A stretch of DNA of 64,000 nucleotides from Desulfofustis glycolicus DSM 9705 (GTDB lineage: Bacteria > Desulfobacterota > Desulfobulbia > Desulfobulbales > Desulfocapsaceae). Location of the stretch: positions 1 through 64,000 of the forward strand of contig NZ_FQXS01000016.1 of assembly GCF_900130015.1 (NCBI RefSeq), given 5' to 3'. Position 1 is the first letter of the stretch; each line of letters begins with the position of its first letter. The position numbers and the translations under genes are program-made. Under the pieces are notes generated by a model. The model was given only the letters and a program-made list of their open reading frames with translations. It was not told the origin of the DNA and did not search any database. Of this stretch, positions 50,449-58,853 are shown piece by piece.

Positions 50449-52476
50449 ATGTTTATCAGGACGCTCACGCTGTTCATCTTCGTATTCCTGCCACAGGCGG
50501 TTGCCGCAGGGGAATTTCCGCTTGTCTTTAGCGACTCCGGTGGAGCTGAGATCGTCATCGAGAAACCGCCGCAACGGGTCGTGTCCCTGGTGCCGTCAAT
50601 CACCGAAATACTGTTCTCCATCGGGGCGGACAGTGCGGTTGCAGGTATCACCCACCATTCGCTACTGCCGCACGGTATGGCCGAAAAACCGGTTGTGGGC
50701 GGCTTTCTCAGCCCTGATCTGGCTCGAGCCGCCGCCCTTGAACCGGATGTGGTCTTCTATACCGAACTGCAACAGGGGGTGGTCGAAGCATTCGGCCGGG
50801 AGGTGATACTGATCGATCTTTCAGCCAATTCGGTTGAACAGGGTTTTGCCCATATACGGCTTCTTGGCCGGATGTTTGAGAGGGAAGCGGAATCGGCCGC
50901 AGTCCTTGAGGAACAGCAGCAGTTGCTGACACTCGTCGAAATGAAAACGGCGGCTCTTTCCGCTGCCGAGAGACCGAGGGTGATCAGGTTGATGGGCAGC
51001 GATCCGGTCATGGTACCGGGTGACGATTCGTTCCAGAACGAGTACATCCGCCGTGCAGGCGGAACTGCTCCTCTGTTCGGTAAGAACGGTTCGATTGTTT
51101 CGCTTGATCTTTCTGAGTGGCAGGATTTCAACCCGCAGGTCATCTACGCTTGCGGCGACGGCGCGAGTATTTTTCCACTGCTCCAGCTGCCGGGCTGGAA
51201 AGATGTTGATGCCATTCAAGACAACAGGGTCATGTTTTTTCCCTGTGACTTGACCTGCAGGGTTGCCGCTCACCCCGGCTCGTTCGTGGCATGGCTTGCC
51301 GCACGGCTCCATGAAGAACGGTTCAGTGACCCGCAGCAACAATTATTGGCCGACGGGATAGTTGTTCGCCGACCGCTTCTCCTGCCGCTCACGTATATCT
51401 CTTCGGCCTGGGTGGTGGAGAGCAACATCAAGGATTTTAACAATAAGAGTGTGTTGGTCGAGTTTGCTGAGCCGATGAGGATCCTCTCGACATTGGAAGG
51501 CTGGCGTGAAAATATCCGATGGGTCGGCAATCATTATTTCCCGCCGCCCGCCTGGGGGCTTGGACATCAGGAAGGAGTGCAGGGGCTGCGCCGCACGACG
51601 CTGGCCGCTCTCGGTCGCGAGGCGGTCGATACGGCGCTGCTTTTTACCGGTGCGGATATGGGCAACCTAGCCTTGGTCAGCCGATCCTACCGGGACCTCC
51701 AGGTTACCGCACTGGTTACCGCCGGCGTTCAGGGAAATGCGATGCGCGCGGCGTTCGACGAAGGACTCTACTACGAACTCGATGATCAGGGGCAGGAAAA
51801 AAGTTCGGGTACCATAAATATCCTGCTGCTGACCAACGCCACGCTTTCTCCGCGAGCGATGTCCCGGGCGCTGATCGGCGCCACCGAAGCAAAGAGCGCA
51901 GCTTTACAGGACCTGGACATTCGTTCGTCCTACAGTGCATTGTTTTATCCGGCGACCGGAACGGGGACCGACAACATACTCGTCGTACAGGGCAGCGGTC
52001 CGCCTGTTGACGCAGCCGGAGGCCATACCAGGCTGGGCGAGTTGATTGGAAAAGTCGTCTATGACGGGGTGCGTGACGCGGTACTGCGGCAGAATGGCCT
52101 TTCGGCAGGCCGAACCGTTTTCCAGCGACTGAGAGAGCGGAAAATCGATCTGAGTGAGATCTGCCGGTCCGGAGATGATCATCTGTGTGAAGCCGGTATG
52201 CTGGAAAAGCTCCTCCTTGAGCCGCGCTACGAATCGTTTGTGCACGCTGCCCTGGCGATCAGCGATGACCATGAACGCGGTCTCATCAAGGATCTCTCCT
52301 CGTTCAACGATTGGTGCCGGGTAATTGCCGCTGAAATTGCCGGGCAGCCGGTTGAGTTGAAAACGATCGATAACGAGTCGCTGCCCGCGACCCTCCGCTT
52401 GGCCTTTGGCGCTCTGACAAGCGGATTCAATGGTTGTGGCGGCACTGAAGCCTGTTACGAAAACGGAAAAGATTAG
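50449..52476 (+). CDS. BtuF-CbiZ fusion: periplasmic corrinoid-binding and adenosylcobinamide amidohydrolase domains
   Basis: 675 residues. Signal peptide (about 1-18). Residues ~25-290 form a BtuF/periplasmic-binding-protein-2 domain (PPQRVVSLVPSITEILFSIGADSAVAGITHH ... LEPDVVFYTELQQ ... LPGWKDVDAIQDNRVMFFPC). Residues ~315-560 match CbiZ: VEFAEPMRILSTLEGWRENIRWVGNHYFPPP, LLFTGADMGNLAL, ALVTAGVQGNAMRA, GTINILLLTNATLSPRAMSRALIGATEAKSAALQDLDIRSSYS, ATGTGTDNILVVQG. CbiZ cleaves the aminopropanol side chain of adenosylcobinamide or pseudocobalamin so it can be salvaged. A last ~110 residues are unrecognised. A TTG start (50437) is possible; the ATG at 50449 is preferred for its GAGGT. Confidence 0.85.
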   Translation: MFIRTLTLFIFVFLPQAVAAGEFPLVFSDSGGAEIVIEKPPQRVVSLVPSITEILFSIGADSAVAGITHHSLLPHGMAEKPVVGGFLSPDLARAAALEPDVVFYTELQQGVVEAFGREVILIDLSANSVEQGFAHIRLLGRMFEREAESAAVLEEQQQLLTLVEMKTAALSAAERPRVIRLMGSDPVMVPGDDSFQNEYIRRAGGTAPLFGKNGSIVSLDLSEWQDFNPQVIYACGDGASIFPLLQLPGWKDVDAIQDNRVMFFPCDLTCRVAAHPGSFVAWLAARLHEERFSDPQQQLLADGIVVRRPLLLPLTYISSAWVVESNIKDFNNKSVLVEFAEPMRILSTLEGWRENIRWVGNHYFPPPAWGLGHQEGVQGLRRTTLAALGREAVDTALLFTGADMGNLALVSRSYRDLQVTALVTAGVQGNAMRAAFDEGLYYELDDQGQEKSSGTINILLLTNATLSPRAMSRALIGATEAKSAALQDLDIRSSYSALFYPATGTGTDNILVVQGSGPPVDAAGGHTRLGELIGKVVYDGVRDAVLRQNGLSAGRTVFQRLRERKIDLSEICRSGDDHLCEAGMLEKLLLEPRYESFVHAALAISDDHERGLIKDLSSFNDWCRVIAAEIAGQPVELKTIDNESLPATLRLAFGALTSGFNGCGGTEACYENGKD

Positions 52477-52665
52477 AATGAGGCTGCCAGAGCACAAGTT
52501 TTCCACGAATAGCATGCACCATATGTCGGCCAGGAGCACGGCGCTACGTGGAGGCAGGTGGCGTATTCGAGACACACCGTCCGGGTATCTTTGCGGAAAG
52601 CCGAGGTTGCGATCATTGCCGGTGAAAACCGTATTACCTGATTGACTTTAACAGAGATAGCGTCG

Positions 52666-53610
52666 ATGAAATCAGAAAACGTTCTCACTGTGTTAGATAA
52701 CTGGCGCGGACGTATTGAGTGCGGACCACCAGTCTGCCAAGTTACATGTATCCGCATATTGGTTCTATTCTCTCTGGTTTTTGGTGTTTTTCCGTCAGAC
52801 AGTTTCGGGGAACAGCTACCTGCCGTGCCGCAGCGGATTGTATCGCTCGGTCCGGTTAACACGGAAAATCTCTATCTCCTCGGTGCCGGTGATCGTCTCG
52901 TTGGCAATACGATGTATTGCGTGCGACCGGAGCAGGCAAAAACGGTGAAGAAAGTAGGCTCGGTGATGCAGGTCAACATAGAAAAGCTTGTCAGCCTTGA
53001 ACCGGATCTTGTTCTCACCACCGGCTTGACCCAGCCGATGCAACTCGAGAGTCTGCGCAAGTTTGGGGTCACGCTTGCCCATTTCGAGCAGCCGTCATCG
53101 TTTGCCCAAAGCTGTGTCCAGTTTATCGAACTCGGCCGCCTGCTTGGTCTGGAGGAGCGAGCAGGCGGCATCATCGCGCAGATCCGGCAACAGGTATCCT
53201 CGCTGGGGGCGCAGGTGAGCGATCGGTCAAAGCCGAGCGTGCTGCTGCAAATCGGGGCAAATCCGCTCTATGTCACCGGCGGTGATACGTTTCTCAGCGA
53301 TTATATCAGGCTTGGCGGCGGCCGGAACGTCATGGAGCAGCGAAACTCCGGACGGATCGACTATGAAGAGGTCGTCGCGGTTAATCCGGATGTCATCATT
53401 ATCGCGATAATGGGCTCAGAAACCGGGGTTGCCGGGCAAGAGCTGGAAAAGTGGCAAAAATTCGTCACGGTTAACGCGGTCAAGACAGGCCGGGTTCATA
53501 TCATCGATCCCAATCTCGCCTGCAGCCCTTCTCCTGCCACGTTTACTCAGGCCCTGCGCCTAATCACCGGTTTTATTCATCCGAACACATTACGTGAGAC
53601 GGAACAATGA
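52666..53610 (+). CDS. BtuF-like corrinoid-binding protein
   Basis: 314 residues. N-terminal membrane/signal segment after an extended charged start (CIRILVLFSLVFGVFPSDSFG, about residues 31-50), then a periplasmic-binding-protein-2 domain: PQRIVSLGPVNTENLYLLGAGDRLVGNTMYCVRPEQAKTVKKVGS, VSLEPDLVLTTGLTQPMQLE, PLYVTGGDTFLSDYIRLGGGRNVMEQ, VVAVNPDVIIIAIMG. Second BtuF-type protein of the operon; it may serve another corrinoid or metal chelate. No BtuC/BtuD genes follow, so the inner-membrane importer must be encoded elsewhere. The 190 bp before it hold no recognisable gene. Confidence 0.85.
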   Translation: MKSENVLTVLDNWRGRIECGPPVCQVTCIRILVLFSLVFGVFPSDSFGEQLPAVPQRIVSLGPVNTENLYLLGAGDRLVGNTMYCVRPEQAKTVKKVGSVMQVNIEKLVSLEPDLVLTTGLTQPMQLESLRKFGVTLAHFEQPSSFAQSCVQFIELGRLLGLEERAGGIIAQIRQQVSSLGAQVSDRSKPSVLLQIGANPLYVTGGDTFLSDYIRLGGGRNVMEQRNSGRIDYEEVVAVNPDVIIIAIMGSETGVAGQELEKWQKFVTVNAVKTGRVHIIDPNLACSPSPATFTQALRLITGFIHPNTLRETEQ

Positions 53611-54233
53611 CACTCTATGACATCATGCTCAGTGGCGGCCCGGTCATGTGGCCTTTACTCGGTTGTTCGGTTCTTGTGCTTACCGTTGTAATCGAACGTG
53701 TTTTGTTCTGGCTCGACCTTGAAAGAAGACGGGACCGGTTGCTGATGGACGAGGTGCTTCAACTGGCCGAGTCAGGAAATTGGGATCAGATAAAAAAACG
53801 GGCTGAGGGCAGTCGCGATCATGTCATACGCATCCTGGTTGTCGGTATTCTGCATCGCGAGTTCGACATTGGGCGAGCCATGGAGGCAGAGACGGAGGTT
53901 CTGCTGCAGCGGATGAGCCGTTTCATGCCGGTACTCGACACGATGATCACCGTGGCGCCGCTGCTTGGCATACTCGGGACTGTGCTGGGAATTATCCATT
54001 CGTTCAAAATGCTGGGAGTGGAAGGACTTGCCGACCCGAAGCTGGTGACGGCAGGGATTGCCCAGGCCTTGATCACCACGGCGGTCGGTCTCAGCATCTC
54101 GATTGTTGCCGTGCTTCCATATAACTATTTCAATACCAGAATCGACAGGGGGATCCATGTCGTGGAAAAGTACGCCACCAGCCTGGAGGTCGTCTTTAAG
54201 CGGTTGAAAAACGGATCCCTCAACAGACCATGA
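53607..54233 (+). CDS. exbB: ExbB/TolQ-type proton channel subunit
   Basis: 208 residues with three membrane helices: near the N-terminus (GPVMWPLLGCSVLVLTVVIERVLFW), and two after residue 110 (VLDTMITVAPLLGILGTVLGIIHSF and LITTAVGLSISIVAVLPYNYF). The APLLGILGTVLGII and GLADPKLVTAGIAQALITTAVGL segments are the MotA/TolQ/ExbB hallmark. It overlaps the BtuF gene by 4 bp and exbD by 4 bp. Supplies proton-motive energy to the TonB protein of the same operon. Confidence 0.92.
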   Translation: MTLYDIMLSGGPVMWPLLGCSVLVLTVVIERVLFWLDLERRRDRLLMDEVLQLAESGNWDQIKKRAEGSRDHVIRILVVGILHREFDIGRAMEAETEVLLQRMSRFMPVLDTMITVAPLLGILGTVLGIIHSFKMLGVEGLADPKLVTAGIAQALITTAVGLSISIVAVLPYNYFNTRIDRGIHVVEKYATSLEVVFKRLKNGSLNRP

Positions 54234-54643
54234 AACTGGCTCGTCGTGGGAAAAAAGGGGTTCGGATCGAGATGCTGCCGCTGATCGATATCGTTTTTCT
54301 GCTCCTGGTCTTTTTCATTTATGCCATGCTCTCGATGGCGGTTCATCGGGGGCTGGTTCTCGATTTGCCCGAGTCGTCCACTGCCGGCTCGAGCGAACAG
54401 AGTCCGTTGTCGCTCTCGATCAAGAGAGTCGGAACGAATGACGTAGCCTATTATCTCGATGATCGGGAATTGGGTGCAGGCGACCTCGAGCGGGAGCTGC
54501 GTGCCTTGCAGGAAAAGGCAGGAGGTGCCCCCGTGCTTGTTTTTGCCGAAGAAGGCATCTCCTACCAGCAATTGTATGCGACCCTTGACCTGTTGAAACG
54601 GGCCGGCGTTTTAAGCATCTCCCTGCAAGCCAACCGGGAATGA
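54230..54643 (+). CDS. exbD: ExbD/TolR-type protein
   Basis: 137 residues. Basic N-terminus, one membrane helix (MLPLIDIVFLLLVFFIYAMLSM, about residues 15-37) with the conserved Asp of the proton path in LIDIVFLLLVFF, then a periplasmic domain ending DLLKRAGVLSISLQANRE. Overlaps exbB and tonB by 4 bp on each side. Confidence 0.92.
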   Translation: MKLARRGKKGVRIEMLPLIDIVFLLLVFFIYAMLSMAVHRGLVLDLPESSTAGSSEQSPLSLSIKRVGTNDVAYYLDDRELGAGDLERELRALQEKAGGAPVLVFAEEGISYQQLYATLDLLKRAGVLSISLQANRE

Positions 54644-55398
54644 AGCAGAGTCGCCTCACCGTCGCTTTGACATGTGCCTTGGCGATCCACGTGTTTATCT
54701 TTACGATCCACCTCCCCGCCCCATCTGTTTCTCCTCGCCTGATCAGCAGTGACTCAATCACCGTTACCCTCGCCGTGCCTTCAGTAGCAAAGGATGAAGA
54801 ACATCGTGAGCATGTTCGTGAGCAGAAACCACCACTGCGTAACGAACGAAACACAACGGAAAGAAACGAAAACCACACAATCGGGAAACAAGAAAACCAC
54901 CGTCCTCCGCCGGAATCAGTCGAGGAAGCGGTGAATATCAGCCCGGATGCCCGAAAAAAGATCTTTAGATCCCGGACAGAAACGAACCGCGCTCAAAAAA
55001 CGACGCCGGATCTCGAACATGAAAAAAATCGATCCCAAGAGGGTCCTGTGATGGGGAGCCAACAGAAAATGGAAACTTCTTCGTCACGATCTCTTCAGGT
55101 ATCGGCTGCTTCTGTTGTCGAAGCTTTGCCGCTTTACGAGCATAACCCGAAGCCGATCTACCCGGAGATTGCCAGAAGGAGAAAATGGGAAGGAATCGTC
55201 ATCCTTGAAGCTGGTGTAGATTCGAACGGTAATGTCGTTTCGTCTTCAATACATCAGAGCAGCGGGTATCCCGTTCTGGATGATTCCGCGCATCGTGCCG
55301 TCAGAAAGTGGCGCTTCATTCCGGCAAATAGAAATGGGGTGCCAATAGCCTGCACGATCATGATACCGGTTGCCTTTGCTCTGGAAGGAACACATTGA
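54640..55398 (+). CDS. tonB: TonB-type energy transducer
   Basis: 252 residues. N-terminal anchor (LTVALTCALAIHVFIFTIHLP), a long charged linker rich in Glu, Lys, Asn and Arg rather than the usual Pro repeats (about 45-150), and a C-terminal TonB domain: YPEIARRRKWEGIVILEAGVDSNGNVVSSSIHQSSGYPVLDDSAHRAVRKWRF. Last gene of the cobalamin operon, so this set is probably dedicated to the BtuB-like receptor. Confidence 0.9.
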   Translation: MKQSRLTVALTCALAIHVFIFTIHLPAPSVSPRLISSDSITVTLAVPSVAKDEEHREHVREQKPPLRNERNTTERNENHTIGKQENHRPPPESVEEAVNISPDARKKIFRSRTETNRAQKTTPDLEHEKNRSQEGPVMGSQQKMETSSSRSLQVSAASVVEALPLYEHNPKPIYPEIARRRKWEGIVILEAGVDSNGNVVSSSIHQSSGYPVLDDSAHRAVRKWRFIPANRNGVPIACTIMIPVAFALEGTH

Positions 55399-55742
55399 AG
55401 ACACCAGCTACTATTCAGGCAGCAGTTGCCGGATGGTGGCGCTATATCATCATCTGCTGTGAAAGTAAATTGTAGAACTTGACGCACGCAACTGCTTCCG
55501 TCTTTTCCTGGACCTTTGCAAAATGCCCGGCCGTTTGGATTTCCTGATATTTATGTTCAGTATTTTTGTTTCAGCAAAGGTTGCAGAACAGCATTAACCA
55601 TTTCGGTCAGCGCAGGGTGATAATTACGCTTTTCCATGTTAATCAGGTCGACGGTTTCGACGATCGTCCTTGCAAGAGAAACAATGCCCAGAAAAAAGAA
55701 TCAATCCTACTGCTTGGCGGGGCCGGTCCGGCAGTGAAATGA
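55399..55742. other. Intergenic, about 340 bp, with a small unresolved frame
   Basis: Between convergent genes. On the minus strand at about 55567-55700 a 40-codon frame reads LARTIVETVDLINMEKRNYHPALTEMVNAVLQPLLKQKY and stops. It looks coding-like but matches nothing I recognise; it may be the tail of a lost gene. No T-tailed terminator hairpin is seen. Confidence 0.35.
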
Positions 55743-56498
55743 TCATCGGTGATTGTTGCCGGGAAAAAGATTGTAGCGGAGAATACAGATGAGAACTCGC
55801 AGTCCATCCTGCCAGCCGATTTTTTTTCCTTCTCTGTATGTACGGCCGTTGTAGGAGATACCAACTTCGAAGATACGGCAGTGGAGTTTCGCGATTTTTG
55901 CTGTTATTTCGGGATCACAGCCGAATCGTTCCTCGCGCAGGGTCAGCTTGTCTATTACCGGCCTCGTGAAGGCTTTATAGCCGGTTTCCATATCGCTGAG
56001 ATTAATATTGGTACACATGTTGGATAGCAACGTCAGCAGCCGGTTGCCGATAAAGTGACGGAAATAGAGCACCCGGTGGGCATCGCCACCCTGGAAGCGC
56101 GAGCCGTAGACCACATCGGCCTGGCCGGAGAGAATGGGCGTCAGCAGTTTTGGGTAATCCTCTGGATCATATTCCAGATCAGCGTCCTGGATCAGGATGA
56201 TGTTGCCCCGGGCAGCTTGGAAACCGGTGCGCAGTGCGGCCCCTTTGCCGCGGTTTTTCGGGTGGAACAGTTTGACGATGTTGTCGCCGGGGATGGAGGT
56301 GCGGAGAAGCTCCGTAGTGCCGTCGGTGGAGCCGTCATCGACTATGACAATCTCCTTGGCCGGGATCGCGGGGGCGGCTTGAACCTGCTCGACGAGCGCC
56401 GCTATCGTTGCTCGCTCGTTATAAACCGGTATCACGATCGACAAGATATCGGTGGTGTGGTGGTGAAGCGACGGTGCTGTGCCGGTGGCTTCGTTCAT
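55743..56498 (-). CDS. Glycosyltransferase family 2 (DPM1/DPG-synthase like), block B
   Basis: 251 residues, GT-A fold. Motifs: SIVIPVYNERATIAALVEQVQ, EIVIVDDGSTDGTTELL, NRGKGAALRTGFQAARGNIILIQDADLEYDPEDYPKLL (the DxD-type metal site), GSRFQGG, NINLSDMETGYKAF, EITAKIAKLHCRIFEVGISYNGRTYREGKKIGW. This is typical of polyprenyl-phosphate sugar synthases that feed GT-C transferases, fitting the large GT-C-like membrane protein upstream. The start at 56498 aligns with the family N-terminus; longer in-frame starts run into the neighbouring gene. Confidence 0.9.
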   Translation of the reverse strand: MNEATGTAPSLHHHTTDILSIVIPVYNERATIAALVEQVQAAPAIPAKEIVIVDDGSTDGTTELLRTSIPGDNIVKLFHPKNRGKGAALRTGFQAARGNIILIQDADLEYDPEDYPKLLTPILSGQADVVYGSRFQGGDAHRVLYFRHFIGNRLLTLLSNMCTNINLSDMETGYKAFTRPVIDKLTLREERFGCDPEITAKIAKLHCRIFEVGISYNGRTYREGKKIGWQDGLRVLICILRYNLFPGNNHR

Positions 56499-56538
56499 GA
56501 TCGTAAGAGGGCAGGTGTGGTCGTTTGCCGAGCTTGAA

Positions 56539-58305
56539 TTATGGCGCGGCACCCGCCGGAAAGCGGGGCGGGTGCGCCCGGATGCGGTAGATGTCAACGG
56601 CGGCCCGGTCGTCTTGGAAGACCTTGACAATTCGCCGGTGCTGCCGGTAGACGTGATTGATATAGGCGCCCTGGGGCGAATCGCTGCGCACCACGACCTC
56701 GGTGACATCGAGCTGCAGGAGAAGATCGACGGAGGCCTTTGCCGGGAACTCGGCCATCGGCCATTTGAGGTTGATGAAATGGGGCGGAAAATAACCCGAA
56801 TAGCCGTTGAGCATCGGCCGCCGATGGTACGTCTGCCAATACATCCAGAGCGCTTCCTGTTCGTAGGAGGCGGGGTCCGGCTTGAAGGCGAACGGGAGAC
56901 AGACGATGGCGCCGTTCTCGGGCGGCAGACCTGCTACATGTTCCGTCCACGCCCGATGGGTGGTGGCATCTGGCGGGCGATAAAGCGGCTGCGCGGGCGG
57001 CGGTTGTTCCAAGGCCGCCGCGATGCCGACCGCGGCGATCAGGGCTGCCAGCGCCTTTCGCACGGCCGGCGCGGTGCTCAGTCTCCGAGTGGCGACCAGT
57101 GCGGCCTGCAGGCCCAGGACGGCAAGCAGGGCGATCATCAAGTGTACCAGTATGGCGAATCGAAACACGTTGCGCGCTTGGCCGAATCCCGGCAGCCAGT
57201 CGACCAGCAGCAGATAGGGACGATGACCGGCGATCTGCAGTGTCGGCCCCAGGGACAGTAAAAAGGCGACCACGCCGATCGACAGGCAGACCATGGCCCA
57301 GCGCCGCCGGCACGACAACAGAGCCCAGCAGAGGCCGACCAGCGCCAGGCCAACCTTGAAAGAGCCGGGATTCAACCTGAAACCGTGACCGGTGGCGGTC
57401 GACCCCGCACCGTTCGAACCGAGGAGGGTGGGCCAGACCGGGCTCAGGTAGTCCGCCGGGCGTGCCGACAGTTCGGCCAGATAGCCCGGGGCGTGGACCA
57501 GCCCGGCGGACCCCAGCGTCTGGTAGTGAGCGAGGATCACCGGCAGGCAGCAAACCAGGCAGACGAGCCCCCCGGCCGCGAGCGATATCCAGGTCCGTGC
57601 CTGTCCCAGCAGTGGCACCGTCAGCCAGAGGCCGGCGATGGCCAGGGAGGCGAGCAGAAACAGCCCGTAATACGAGCAGAGCAACAAGGTCAGTGCCAGC
57701 GATGCCCCGAGCAGGACACCCCGACCGATTTCCGGTCGCCGGCCGAATCGGTACAGCGCCTGGACAGCCAGCAGGATACCGAACACTGGGATCAATTGCA
57801 GCACGCCGAGCCAGGAGTGAACCAGCGGCAGCAGGGCGACAAACCCACCGCCGGACCAGGCGGCCAGCCGGTGCAGGTAGAGCTGGCGCAACAGGCGGCA
57901 GGCGATCCAGCCGTTCAGCCAGATAAAGAGGATGACAAGCAAGTTGTAGGCGGCGATCCGATTGCCGGTCAGCCAGATGATCGGTGCGGCGGCAACACTC
58001 AGTGGTTGCGGTTCGGAATAGGCGAAGCTGCCGTCGGCCGGATAAAAAACCGGCGCATCCCAATAGCCCTGATAACCGGCGGCGGCCCGGTCACTATTCC
58101 ACCAGATGGTCCAGACGTTGAACAGCGGCACAGTGGCCGCCGGTTCTGTGCCAAGCGGCAGGTGATCGAGGCCGTGACGGGCCAGCGGCCAAGTCGAAGC
58201 GATGGCCAGCAGCAGGAAGAAGCAGCCTTCCAGCAGCGTTCGGCATGACCGGCTGATTCGCCGGGCATGCCGAACTTCCGGTGCCCGTTGTTTATCACCC
58301 ATCAA
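56539..58305 (-). CDS. Large GT-C-like integral membrane protein (block B copy)
   Basis: 588 residues, about ten membrane helices, paralogous to 30172-31908. Shared motifs include STWPLARHGLDHLPLGTEPAATVPLFNVWTIWWNS, DAPVFYPADGSFAYSEPQPL, APIIWLTGNRIAAYN, LVHSWLGVLQLIPVFGILL and the C-terminal MYWQTYHRRPMLNGYSGYFPPHFINLKWPMAEFP. Likely transfers a sugar or modifies an envelope component from a polyprenyl donor; the downstream GT2 could supply the donor. Start overlaps the NikL-like gene by 4 bp. Why it is tied to a metal-uptake block is unclear. Confidence 0.8.
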   Translation of the reverse strand: MMGDKQRAPEVRHARRISRSCRTLLEGCFFLLLAIASTWPLARHGLDHLPLGTEPAATVPLFNVWTIWWNSDRAAAGYQGYWDAPVFYPADGSFAYSEPQPLSVAAAPIIWLTGNRIAAYNLLVILFIWLNGWIACRLLRQLYLHRLAAWSGGGFVALLPLVHSWLGVLQLIPVFGILLAVQALYRFGRRPEIGRGVLLGASLALTLLLCSYYGLFLLASLAIAGLWLTVPLLGQARTWISLAAGGLVCLVCCLPVILAHYQTLGSAGLVHAPGYLAELSARPADYLSPVWPTLLGSNGAGSTATGHGFRLNPGSFKVGLALVGLCWALLSCRRRWAMVCLSIGVVAFLLSLGPTLQIAGHRPYLLLVDWLPGFGQARNVFRFAILVHLMIALLAVLGLQAALVATRRLSTAPAVRKALAALIAAVGIAAALEQPPPAQPLYRPPDATTHRAWTEHVAGLPPENGAIVCLPFAFKPDPASYEQEALWMYWQTYHRRPMLNGYSGYFPPHFINLKWPMAEFPAKASVDLLLQLDVTEVVVRSDSPQGAYINHVYRQHRRIVKVFQDDRAAVDIYRIRAHPPRFPAGAAP

Positions 58306-58853
58306 GGTTGTCGCGGCGCTCCTTTGTGCACTCCTGCGGGTCTTGCCGGACGGCTGGCCCGATACCAGCCGAACAGGCCGGTCAGGCCGAAGATGATACC
58401 AAGTCCGGCGAGAACCTGGCTGGTCCGGTCACGGCCCGTCACTAAAGGTCCCTCCGTTGCCGTGACGGTTGGGGATTCAGCCTTGGAATCGCTGACGGTT
58501 ACCGGCAATTTGTGCTGGTGCCCCATACCGTCGTTGGCCGTGACCAGCCAAGGGCCGGCCTGGTCAGGTGAGAAACAGAATATCCCGTGGCGATCAGTGG
58601 CGCCGGACTGGAACGGTTGGTCCAGTCCGGGGGCGGTGACGGACACCTTGACATAGCCCATCGGTTCTCCGTCGTCGTATGAAAAAAAAGAGCACGACGT
58701 CTTCCGGTCAACAACGGCACCGATAGTCCCGTGAGCCAGGGCAGCAGAGGCACCGGTGAGGATGAACAGCAGTGCGGCCAGTACACCGCCGCCGAGCGCC
58801 CGGCAAACGGGCCGGGTGCCCGGGGGTGCTGTCGTGTCGTTCGGGCCGTTCAT
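58302..58853 (-). CDS. NikL-like periplasmic protein with C-terminal membrane anchor
   Basis: 183 residues. N-terminal membrane/signal segment (ALGGGVLAALLFILTGASAALAHG), a beta-rich domain AHGTIGAVVDRKTSCSFFSYDDGEPMGYVKVSVTAPGLDQPFQSGATDRHGIFCFSPDQAGPWLVTANDGMGHQH, then a C-terminal helix (VLAGLGIIFGLTGLFGWYRA). Cleavage just before AHG would free an N-terminal His of the type used in metal sites. The 'DGEPM.Y..V.V..P....PFQ.G.TDR.G.F.F.P' pattern is that of NikL and CbiN-like partners in nickel/cobalt uptake loci. It overlaps both neighbours by 4 bp. Confidence 0.75.
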   Translation of the reverse strand: MNGPNDTTAPPGTRPVCRALGGGVLAALLFILTGASAALAHGTIGAVVDRKTSCSFFSYDDGEPMGYVKVSVTAPGLDQPFQSGATDRHGIFCFSPDQAGPWLVTANDGMGHQHKLPVTVSDSKAESPTVTATEGPLVTGRDRTSQVLAGLGIIFGLTGLFGWYRASRPARPAGVHKGAPRQP

